NCBI GenBank assembly: GCA_035493595.1
Contig: DATJHZ010000592.1
Location: 1 to 10,247, forward strand
DNA: 10,247 nucleotides
Direction of reading: 5' to 3'
From: DATCRE01 sp035493595
Lineage (GTDB): Bacteria > Bacteroidota > Bacteroidia > Cytophagales > Cyclobacteriaceae
A program made the translations under genes and the position numbers. Shown here piece by piece: positions 1 through 6,048 of the stretch; the first letter of the stretch is position 1, and every line of letters begins with the position of its first letter. Below the pieces are notes generated by a model. It searched no databases. It was not told where the DNA came from and was given only the letters and a program-made list of their open reading frames with translations.

Positions 1-2
1 CT

Positions 3-839
3 TTGCGAGGCTTCGAACAAAATTTCATGAACACCCAAAATACTGAGTTGACTGAGCTCGATCGTTTTGTTTATAGAAATAAAGCTGCCGTTTTGGCTCA
101 GCTTACTTTCTTTCGCCAGGATTTTTACAAGACTCAGTTTGTAGTAGGCTTTGGGCGCACTGAAGATATTCCGTATGGCTATCGACTATCATTTACTTAT
201 GGTTGGGAAAAGGAACTTGGAACTAAAAGGCCATATTTTGGCTCTGAGTTGTTTTATAATAAAGTGATACCAAGTGGAACAATACTCACCTACAATGCCA
301 AATGGGGTACTTACTTTAACAAAAGATTCCAAGACGAATTTTTCTCGCTTGATTTCTCACGGTACAGTAAAATCTATAAGCTAGGCAAATCAATAGTTCG
401 ACATCTATCAGCAGTAGGATATGCTGCACTAGTAAATCAAACAGTAAAGCGAGGAATGGATATCCGCGATGTGAACGGAATATTAGGTTTTCTACCCGAT
501 AGCCTTGTTGGGTTTCAGCGCGTTACCATTAGTCAAGAGGCAACTGTATTTACACGATTTAAAGTTTTGGGATTTAGAATTGCCCCGGTGGCCCGCATCG
601 ATTTAGCATTAATTAGAATCAATAAAGGATTGTTTCAGTGGAGCAATTTCTATTCTGGGTTTTCACTTGGATTGAGGGCGAGAAACGAAAATTTAATTTT
701 CAACACAGTCGAAGCCAGATTATTCTATTATCCGAAGGTGGTTGAGCGTGTGGGCCATTTCGGTTTTAATATCACCACGAACTTCAGAATCAGATATCCC
801 ACCAATCTAGTGAATAAACCTGCTACTGTTTTTCCCTAA
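3..839 (+). CDS. Outer-membrane beta-barrel-like protein, C-terminal part (5' partial)
   Basis: The reading frame is open from the window edge to TAA at 837-839, giving 279 codons including the stop. The first possible start is a TTG at 3 with no leader or signal peptide behind it, so this is almost certainly the C-terminal part of a longer protein. The chain is rich in aromatic residues and in alternating polar/hydrophobic stretches such as KTQFVVGFGR, YRLSFTYGWEKE and FYSGFSLGLRARNE. These are separated by short turns, as expected of antiparallel transmembrane strands. There is no long hydrophobic helix. The pattern resembles the C-terminal barrel of BamA/TamA-like surface-antigen proteins common in Bacteroidota, but I see no diagnostic motif, so the family is inferred. 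An alternative is another large Bacteroidota barrel protein. It is convergent with the PRC-barrel gene and has no visible functional link to the polysaccharide locus. Confidence 0.6.
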   Translation: MRGFEQNFMNTQNTELTELDRFVYRNKAAVLAQLTFFRQDFYKTQFVVGFGRTEDIPYGYRLSFTYGWEKELGTKRPYFGSELFYNKVIPSGTILTYNAKWGTYFNKRFQDEFFSLDFSRYSKIYKLGKSIVRHLSAVGYAALVNQTVKRGMDIRDVNGILGFLPDSLVGFQRVTISQEATVFTRFKVLGFRIAPVARIDLALIRINKGLFQWSNFYSGFSLGLRARNENLIFNTVEARLFYYPKVVERVGHFGFNITTNFRIRYPTNLVNKPATVFP

Positions 840-869
840 AAAATAATTAAGCACCTGAGCAATGCTTAA
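838..869 (-). terminator. Rho-independent terminator for the PRC-barrel gene
   Basis: A perfect 7-bp inverted repeat lies in the convergent gap: TTAAGCA at 847-853 and TGCTTAA at 863-869, with a 9-nt loop. Read on the - strand it is followed directly by TTATTTTTT (846 to 838), a good U-tract, and it sits about 28 bases past the PRC-barrel stop codon. On the + strand the stem is followed by CTATTATG, which is not a U-tract, so it would serve the left-hand barrel gene poorly. The stem is AT-rich and only moderately stable. Confidence 0.6.
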
Positions 870-896
870 CTATTATGAAAAATTAAAGCCAGGCTA

Positions 897-1319
897 CTAA
901 TACTCAGTTCCAGTATTTGCTCCCATAAAACCACCCCAATAAGTATACGTTTCTTGCATTGCATGCGAATTTGTTTCAGGCCAATGATCTTTGTCAAAAC
1001 CAGGCGCCTTTTCTAATGTGGCTTTACTTTGATTAAGTGTATAAGCCTGTTCTTCTTCATTTACTTCCAACAGCCTGAAAGGAATGGCAAAGAATTTTTC
1101 TCCCATTCCCAGGAAGCCACCGCATTCAATAACAAAATATTCAATTTTCCCTATGACAATATCAATCATGATGTCTTTGATCTCCCCCAGCTTTTCATTC
1201 TGCAGGTTGTAGACTTTGTCTCCAATAATGGAGGATGCGGTTAGGTATTTTAGAGGTGTATTGGCCTGCTTACCCTCATGGTTTATTCCTGATTCATTGT
1301 CTTTTAGTATTGTATCCAT
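897..1319 (-). CDS. PRC-barrel domain-containing protein
   Basis: The predicted protein has 140 residues and no signal peptide or membrane helix, so it should be cytoplasmic. Residues about 21-90 form a PRC-barrel: LKYLTASSIIGDKVYN opens the fold, followed by LGEIKDIMIDIVIGKIEYFV and the FGMGEKFFAIP-like segment GGFLGMGEKFFAIPF. The C-terminal tail KAPGFDKDHWP and a final YWGGFMGANTG-type end are, from memory, typical of small Bacteroidota PRC-barrel proteins often linked to stress. Their biochemical role is not established. An upstream in-frame ATG at 1367 would add 16 residues (MVQFFVRDRLNF...). I prefer the ATG at 1319-1317 because the extension is unlike family N-termini; neither start has a clear Shine-Dalgarno sequence. 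The gene lies 214 bases downstream of the REC-cNMP-HTH gene on the same strand, far enough for a promoter of its own. Confidence 0.88.
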   Translation of the reverse strand: MDTILKDNESGINHEGKQANTPLKYLTASSIIGDKVYNLQNEKLGEIKDIMIDIVIGKIEYFVIECGGFLGMGEKFFAIPFRLLEVNEEEQAYTLNQSKATLEKAPGFDKDHWPETNSHAMQETYTYWGGFMGANTGTEY

Positions 1320-1427
1320 AATGATTGCTTTAAAATTTAATCTATCTCTTACAAAAAACTGCACCATAATTGTTTCAATAAATGTGTTTTCAAATTCATA
1401 GTGGTGTATTCAAAAACGAAGCTATTT

Positions 1428-1443
1428 TGATTATATCTAATCA
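1428..1443. promoter_or_regulatory. Candidate operator palindrome upstream of the PRC-barrel gene
   Basis: TGATTA-TATC-TAATCA is a perfect 6-bp inverted repeat with a 4-base spacer. It is centred about 117 bases before the preferred start of the PRC-barrel gene. Its outer TGAT/ATCA half-sites resemble those of the palindrome before the polysaccharide operon, but are 8 bases apart instead of 4. That a regulator binds here is inference; AT-rich palindromes of this size also arise by chance. Confidence 0.25.
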
Positions 1444-1474
1444 TAGAAAGGGTAGTCAATTGGAATAAATGGGC

Positions 1475-1509
1475 AAAAAAATCCACACCTTATTCAAAAG
1501 GATTTGAAT
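1475..1509 (-). terminator. Possible weak terminator after the REC-cNMP-HTH gene
   Basis: A perfect 7-bp inverted repeat (ATTCAAA at 1492-1498, TTTGAAT at 1503-1509, 4-base loop) begins 25 bases past the regulator's stop on the - strand. Seven consecutive T on that strand (1481-1475) follow, but only after a 10-base spacer, which is longer than in a normal intrinsic terminator. The stem is almost all A/T. It could end the regulator transcript weakly, or be an operator-like palindrome instead. Confidence 0.25.
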
Positions 1510-1533
1510 CTTTATAAATAAAATAGTTGAAGT

Positions 1534-2595
1534 TCAATAGGTCCGAACGTGCTCCAGTTTCTGCAAATTCAATACGCGAAGATTTTTTCCTGATATTTCA
1601 ATGATGCCTTCGTCTTTGAATTCAGCGATAGTACGGTTTAGCGACTCCGTTGTTGTTCCTACCATACTCGAAATATTTTTTCGCGTAACTGAGATGGGAG
1701 TAAGCCCCTTGCTTAGAGCATGGATACCGTTAAGTTTTATCAGTGCATTGGCAACGCGTTGCCTTACGGATTGGTATGCTATTTCTATTAATAGATTTTC
1801 AGTCTCATAAAGATTATTTGACAGCATCGAAATAAATTTTCTTGCTATTTCTTTGTTGGTATATATCATTGTTAGAAAGTCTTGCTGTGGTATGATATAT
1901 ATGTCGGCATCCTTTAACACCACGGCTGTTTCGTTGTTCGGCTTGTTCTCAAGCAAAGGAACAAAACCAATAAATTCTCCCGGACCATGTAACCCTGTGA
2001 TCAACTCTTTCCCATTAGAATTGGATTTGTAAGTTTTGACTTCTCCTGAGGAGATAAAATAGAGGAATAGTGGCTGAACTCCCTCCATAAATACAAAATC
2101 TCTCTTTTTATAATTACGTGGCAATCGCTTTTCAAAAATTTTCTGGAAACCAGGAAGTTGCTTTGTCCTGATGAAGAAATCGTTGATATCGCTTAGATTA
2201 TTGTCAAAAGTAGTTTTAATCAAGCCATTCTTTTTTAGCCGTAGCTCAATGATGTTATACAATTCAAGCCCGTCAAATGGTTTGGTAATAAAGTCATCAG
2301 CACCCAAGTTCATTCCTGTTCTAAAATCTTTCAAATCATTCTTGGCAGTAAGGAAGATGAACGGAATCTTGGCGGTGGCCGGGTCTTTTGTAAGTACATG
2401 CAATACGCCATATCCATCAAGATCAGGCATCATCACATCACACAAAATTAAATCCGGATTGGCTTCCTGAACTAACTCAATGCCCATCTGGCCACTGCTT
2501 GCCGTAACTACTTCATAATTGGCGAGCTTCAATATGGCAGAGATATTTTTGCCCATATCCAAGTCATCATCTATCACTAAAATTTTTTGATTCAT
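1534..2595 (-). CDS. Response regulator fused to a Crp/Fnr-type transcription factor (REC-cNMP-HTH)
   Basis: This 353-residue cytoplasmic regulator has three parts. Residues 1-122 are a CheY-like receiver with acidic pocket D9-D11, phospho-acceptor D53 in LILCDVMMPDLDG, T83 in FLTAKND and K105 in FITKPFD, so it should be phosphorylatable. Residues about 150-265 form a cyclic-nucleotide-binding-like jelly roll with GPGEFIGFVPLLENKP. The arginine that contacts cyclic nucleotide phosphate in CRP (R-S-A) is replaced by E222-T-A, which argues against ordinary cAMP binding. Residues about 275-345 are a Crp-family winged helix-turn-helix with recognition segment MVGTTTESLNRTIAEF. No cysteine cluster for an iron-sulfur centre is present. 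The partner histidine kinase is not in the window. The ATG at 2595 directly precedes the receiver. It is transcribed divergently from the polysaccharide operon, making that locus a plausible but unproven target. Confidence 0.92.
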   Translation of the reverse strand: MNQKILVIDDDLDMGKNISAILKLANYEVVTASSGQMGIELVQEANPDLILCDVMMPDLDGYGVLHVLTKDPATAKIPFIFLTAKNDLKDFRTGMNLGADDFITKPFDGLELYNIIELRLKKNGLIKTTFDNNLSDINDFFIRTKQLPGFQKIFEKRLPRNYKKRDFVFMEGVQPLFLYFISSGEVKTYKSNSNGKELITGLHGPGEFIGFVPLLENKPNNETAVVLKDADIYIIPQQDFLTMIYTNKEIARKFISMLSNNLYETENLLIEIAYQSVRQRVANALIKLNGIHALSKGLTPISVTRKNISSMVGTTTESLNRTIAEFKDEGIIEISGKNLRVLNLQKLEHVRTY

Positions 2596-2750
2596 ATATA
2601 CGATACTTAAAATCTATAAGTCTTTTGCAACATTTCCTCGGCATTGAGTGATATCATGGTAAAATGTTATGCCACCGTTTGACATGGTAGACGACATATT
2701 TTCTCGTTGATAAATCGACTTTTCAAGGGATTGTGGTCATTAACGCAGCC

Positions 2751-2781
2751 TTTTGGTGCTGAGAGCCCAGGCTTACAATTG
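2751..2781 (+). promoter_or_regulatory. Candidate Bacteroidota-type promoter for the polysaccharide operon
   Basis: TTTTG (2751-2755) is followed after 18 bases by TACAATTG (2774-2781). The known Bacteroidota primary-sigma consensus is TTTG or TTG near -33 and TAnnTTTG near -7; the second element here matches at all but one fixed position. Transcription would start near 2786-2788, giving a leader of about 120 bases before the first gene. The match is degenerate and AT-rich DNA offers many near matches. Confidence 0.35.
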
Positions 2782-2813
2782 ACTTTTGTGGAATTACTTC
2801 CCACAAATTGTAA
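2773..2813. repeat. 13-bp bulged inverted repeat over the predicted transcription start
   Basis: TTACAATT (2773-2780) pairs with AATTGTAA (2806-2813) and TGTGG (2787-2791) pairs with CCACA (2801-2805). This gives a 13-bp stem interrupted by a six-base bulge (GACTTT, 2781-2786) on one side, with a nine-base loop. No T-run follows on either strand, so it does not look like a terminator. It overlaps the candidate -7 element, so a protein-binding operator is one reading; a leader-RNA hairpin is less likely because the 5' arm would lie before the predicted start. Confidence 0.45.
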
Positions 2814-2832
2814 CACGCTTTAGCTTATGGCG

Positions 2833-2846
2833 ATGATACTTATCAT
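2833..2846. promoter_or_regulatory. FNR/Crp-like palindromic site
   Basis: ATGATACTTATCAT is a perfect palindrome with two central bases unpaired. It matches the FNR-box frame TTGAT-N4-ATCAA at every fixed position except the outermost pair, which is A/T instead of T/A. It lies 63 bases upstream of the first polysaccharide gene and in the divergent region of a gene encoding a Crp/Fnr-type HTH. It could be that regulator's site; if transcription starts near 2787 it would act from downstream, which suits repression better than activation. Confidence 0.35.
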
Positions 2847-2908
2847 TGAATGGGGTGCGGTGTTTGGTCTCCTTTGTGCGATCGCTCCTTCATGAGTAGA
2901 TCAAAAAA

Positions 2909-3688
2909 ATGAAAACGTTAAAATTAATTATCGCATCGGCTCTGTCAGTTTTGCTGTCGTCTTGTTATTACAATAGCCGCCTGATTTATTTACAAGACAA
3001 GCACTTCTCGGAATTCACACCTACTCTAATTCAAAACAAAAAATCGATTTATCGGCTCCAGCCTTCGGATATCATTTCTGTTCAGGTGAAAAGTTCTAAT
3101 GAAACGGATGCCTCCAACACGATATTCAATGTAACCTCTCATCAAAATGGTCTATACACTACTCCCGGAAGTTTATTTCTGGAGGGCTATACTATAGATG
3201 CTAGTGGTAAAATCATGCTTCCTATCATCGGTGAAGTAACCGTAAAAGATCTCACCATAGAAGACGCACAGCGCGTAATACAGTCCAATGCCAATAAATA
3301 TTTGAAAAATTCAACAGTGATTGTAAAGCTTACCAGTTTCAAAGTAACTGTTCTCGGTGAAGTTAAAAACCCCGGATATTTATATGTCTATAACAATCAA
3401 GCAACAATATTGGAAGTACTTGGATTAGCCGGTGATCTAACCCCATTTGCTAATCGAAAAAATATAAAATTGATCAGGCAAGTGCCAACAGGTTCGCAGG
3501 TTATTCTGCTCAACCTTACCGACCCTAAACTGATTAGCTCAGAATATTTTTTCCTCATGCCCAACGATGTTTTATACATAGAACCTTTAAAGGCTCGCGC
3601 TAACAAAACAAACCTGGAAATTTTAGGAGTTGTTTTCGCTGGGCTTACAACCTTGGTGCTCATTTTAAGTTATACTAAACAATATTAA
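2909..3688 (+). CDS. Wza-like polysaccharide export outer-membrane lipoprotein
   Basis: The 259-residue protein is predicted to form the outer-membrane exit channel for a surface polysaccharide. Residues 1-19 are a lipoprotein signal ending in the lipobox LSSC, with C19 as the lipidated residue. A polysaccharide-export (Poly_export/PES) domain follows from about 46 to 142, containing YRLQPSDIISVQV and GKIMLPIIGEVTV. An SLBB domain covers about 145-226, with VTVLGEVKNPGYLYVYNN and MPNDVLYIEP. A hydrophobic helix at 236-255 ends the chain. Wza of E. coli is longer and ends in a membrane-spanning amphipathic helix; this protein has a single SLBB domain, as in many Bacteroidota homologues. The start at 2909 is supported by the signal peptide and by an in-frame TAG at 2897-2899. 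No Shine-Dalgarno sequence is seen. The next gene begins one base after this stop, indicating co-transcription. Confidence 0.93.
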   Translation: MKTLKLIIASALSVLLSSCYYNSRLIYLQDKHFSEFTPTLIQNKKSIYRLQPSDIISVQVKSSNETDASNTIFNVTSHQNGLYTTPGSLFLEGYTIDASGKIMLPIIGEVTVKDLTIEDAQRVIQSNANKYLKNSTVIVKLTSFKVTVLGEVKNPGYLYVYNNQATILEVLGLAGDLTPFANRKNIKLIRQVPTGSQVILLNLTDPKLISSEYFFLMPNDVLYIEPLKARANKTNLEILGVVFAGLTTLVLILSYTKQY

Positions 3689-3689
3689 A

Positions 3690-6032
3690 ATGAATAACGG
3701 CAGGCAAGAATTTGGTGAAGGGAAAGTAAATATTAAAGAGTTGATTCAAAAGTTGGTAACCAAGTGGTACATTTTTTTGATAGCGCTTTTAATTTTGATT
3801 CCTGCGGCATTGGCTTACATTTATTTTACAGATAATGTATACCTGATCCGTGCATCTATTCTGCTCAACGGTGAAGTTAAAAACGGATTAAGCTCAGAAA
3901 AATTTCTTAAAGGAATGGAGCTCATGACCTCTCATACGGAGCTGGAGGACGAAATAGGTATTTTGAAATCCTTTTACTTATCAGAAAGCACGATTCGAAG
4001 ACTCGACTTCGGAGTTGTTTATTATTCAAAGTCGAACTTACGATCCTATGAACGTTATGGGAAGAGTTTCCCTTTCAGAATTGAATTGGATTCAACCGTA
4101 GCGCAGGTTATTGATATACCTATCTACATCAATAGAACATCAGATAGCACCTATGCCGTTCGTGCATCAGGCAACGAATTGAATACTTACAATTTCTACA
4201 CGAATAGAATAGTTGAGCATCTGGCTAGCCTGGACATTAAATCATCAAGCCAAAACAATAAGTCATTCTTGGATAAGAATTTGAAGTTTAAAATAAAATT
4301 TAATCACTCGTTTTATAGCGACACAGACACTGAATACTATTTTGTGATTCGTAACCTTGCCTCTCTGGCAGATGGATATCAAAAAGAATTGGATGTCAAG
4401 CCCATCTCTCGTGAATCGAACTTAGTAGAGGTAACACTGAAGGCAAGAAATCCGGAAAAAGGTATTTTGTTTCTAAACACCCTTCTTGATGTTTATCGAT
4501 CTGATGAGTTGTCAGAAAAAAACATACTTGGTCTTAAAACCATAAAATTTATAGATGATCAATTGGGTGGCGTTTCTGATGAACTACGACAAGTTGAAAG
4601 CTCCCTGGAATCATTCCGTTCTCGAAACAATATCCTTGACATTAACACTACTGCTGAAAACTTAACCAAGAATCTTGATAAACTTGAAACAGACAAATCT
4701 TTGTTAGAACAGAAACTAAAATATTATAGGTACATCGCCACATCTCTAGAAAAAGGAAATAATTTTAAGAACATTGGTTCATCGTCAACTTTTGGAATTG
4801 AAGATCCATTGCTGAACGGAATGTTAACTGATTTGTCGCGGTTGAATCAGGAGCGCACCGGATTAAACTACAGTTCCAAAGAAGCAAACCCAGTTGTCGA
4901 AGTTCTTGAACTAAAAATTGCCAGCTCCAAAAAAGCGTTGGTTGACAATGTCAATAATTTCATAGAAGCATCAAGCCAAGCCTTAAATGATTTGAGGGAA
5001 AGAATCAACGAAGTCAGAAGAAATGTGCAAGGCCTTCCTCGTAGTGAACGCGAGCTGGTGAGCATTAAACGCAGGTTTGATTTTAATGACAATGTGTATA
5101 ATTACTTGTTAGAAAAGAGGGCGGAGGCTGGCATTGCTATTGCCTCAAATACTGTGGAAAAAAAAGTGGTAGACCGCGCAATGATGGTGGGTAGCGGAGC
5201 CATTGCACCCAATAAAAAAATAATTCTTGTGATGACAGTCCTTCTTGGACTTACCTTTTCTGTTGCATTAATAATTTTTAAAGATGTGATGAATGATAAT
5301 ATCATCACTACAAAAGACGTAGAAAGAAACACAGCGATTCCGTGTGTCGGAACCATCTCGCATGGGAATAAAAGTGAGCGCAACTCTGTCATTGTTGCAC
5401 ATACAAAATCAGCGATTGGCGAATCCTTTCGCTCATTGCGTGTAAATCTTCAATACCTTACACTTGGCAGCGACACAAATATTATTGGCATTACTTCTTC
5501 TGTAGAGAGTGAAGGAAAAACATTTTGTACGGTTAACCTTGGCGTTGCGATGGCGCAATCGGGGAGAAGAACCGTAATCATAGATTCGGATTTGCGCAGA
5601 CCAAAAATAGCGTCTTCGTTTCGTCTAAAGAATGAAAAAGGGCTTTCAAGCTATTTAATTGGTAGTTGCCTTTTAAAGGATATAATAAACCCTACGGGTA
5701 CCAGGGGGCTTGATGTGATTACCTCCGGGCCGATACCGCCCAACCCACTCGACCTTATTGGCTTGCCAAGAATGGATGAGTTATTGAATTCATTAAAAAA
5801 CTCTTACAACACTATTATTATAGACTCACCGCCCATTGGATTTGTTTCCGAATATGTGATACTGATGAAATACACCAACGCTAATATCTACGTGGTGCGA
5901 TCCAATTATACAAACCGATTTCATTTGGAGAAGATCAACAAATTGTACGAAGACAAAAAAATTAAAAACGTAAGCATTCTTCTAAACGATCTTTCATCAT
6001 CTATCAATGGCTACAACTATGTATATGGATAA
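3690..6032 (+). CDS. Wzc-like polysaccharide copolymerase with BY-type tyrosine autokinase domain
   Basis: This 780-residue inner-membrane protein should control chain polymerisation and export by cycles of tyrosine autophosphorylation. A Wzz-type N-terminus carries the first membrane helix at about 26-46. A long periplasmic region includes a coiled-coil-prone stretch (about 285-345 and 405-445) and a GNVR-type segment LPRSERELVSIKRRF (449-463). A second helix at 511-530 follows the proline-containing AIAPNKK. The cytoplasmic kinase has ESFRSLRVNLQYL (578-590), Walker A around SEGKT (607-611, K610), Walker A' VIIDSDLRRP (629-638, D632 and D634) and Walker B TIIIDSPP (708-715, D712). Walker A lacks the common PGEGK form. 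The C-terminal tail has only three alternating tyrosines (Y775, Y777, Y779), shorter than in classical Wzc. Having kinase and transmembrane adaptor in one chain is the Gram-negative arrangement. It pairs functionally with the preceding Wza-like gene. Confidence 0.94.
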   Translation: MNNGRQEFGEGKVNIKELIQKLVTKWYIFLIALLILIPAALAYIYFTDNVYLIRASILLNGEVKNGLSSEKFLKGMELMTSHTELEDEIGILKSFYLSESTIRRLDFGVVYYSKSNLRSYERYGKSFPFRIELDSTVAQVIDIPIYINRTSDSTYAVRASGNELNTYNFYTNRIVEHLASLDIKSSSQNNKSFLDKNLKFKIKFNHSFYSDTDTEYYFVIRNLASLADGYQKELDVKPISRESNLVEVTLKARNPEKGILFLNTLLDVYRSDELSEKNILGLKTIKFIDDQLGGVSDELRQVESSLESFRSRNNILDINTTAENLTKNLDKLETDKSLLEQKLKYYRYIATSLEKGNNFKNIGSSSTFGIEDPLLNGMLTDLSRLNQERTGLNYSSKEANPVVEVLELKIASSKKALVDNVNNFIEASSQALNDLRERINEVRRNVQGLPRSERELVSIKRRFDFNDNVYNYLLEKRAEAGIAIASNTVEKKVVDRAMMVGSGAIAPNKKIILVMTVLLGLTFSVALIIFKDVMNDNIITTKDVERNTAIPCVGTISHGNKSERNSVIVAHTKSAIGESFRSLRVNLQYLTLGSDTNIIGITSSVESEGKTFCTVNLGVAMAQSGRRTVIIDSDLRRPKIASSFRLKNEKGLSSYLIGSCLLKDIINPTGTRGLDVITSGPIPPNPLDLIGLPRMDELLNSLKNSYNTIIIDSPPIGFVSEYVILMKYTNANIYVVRSNYTNRFHLEKINKLYEDKKIKNVSILLNDLSSSINGYNYVYG

Positions 6033-6048
6033 TTCTTTCTCTCTTTAA

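Larger units (their letters stand above)
2596..2908. other. Divergent intergenic region between regulator and polysaccharide operon
   Basis: These 313 bases contain no convincing gene on either strand. They hold a candidate promoter (2751-2781), a bulged inverted repeat (2773-2813), an FNR-like palindrome (2833-2846) and a six-codon ATG-initiated mini-ORF (2892-2912) whose stop overlaps the first polysaccharide gene's start. The - strand promoter of the regulator must also lie here, but I could not assign it with confidence. Confidence 0.8.

Noticed and set aside
1216..1401. A 61-codon open frame on the + strand over the start of the PRC-barrel gene
   Set aside because: It is antisense to a clearly recognisable PRC-barrel domain and has no family features of its own.
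2649..2656. TGATATCA palindrome in the divergent region
   Set aside because: It has no spacer between half-sites, does not fit the FNR or CRP frame, and eight-base palindromes are common in AT-rich DNA.
2596..2660. A - strand promoter for the regulator, with TAGATTTT as a possible -7 element
   Set aside because: No TTG/TTTG element lies at an acceptable distance upstream, so the assignment is not supported.
2706..2719. Imperfect palindrome GTTGAT-AA-ATCGAC
   Set aside because: It has a mismatch and the wrong spacing for a Crp/Fnr site; too weak to call an operator.
2878..2885. GCGATCGC, an eight-base palindrome
   Set aside because: It resembles the HIP1 element of cyanobacteria, but it occurs once here in a Bacteroidota-like sequence and is probably chance.
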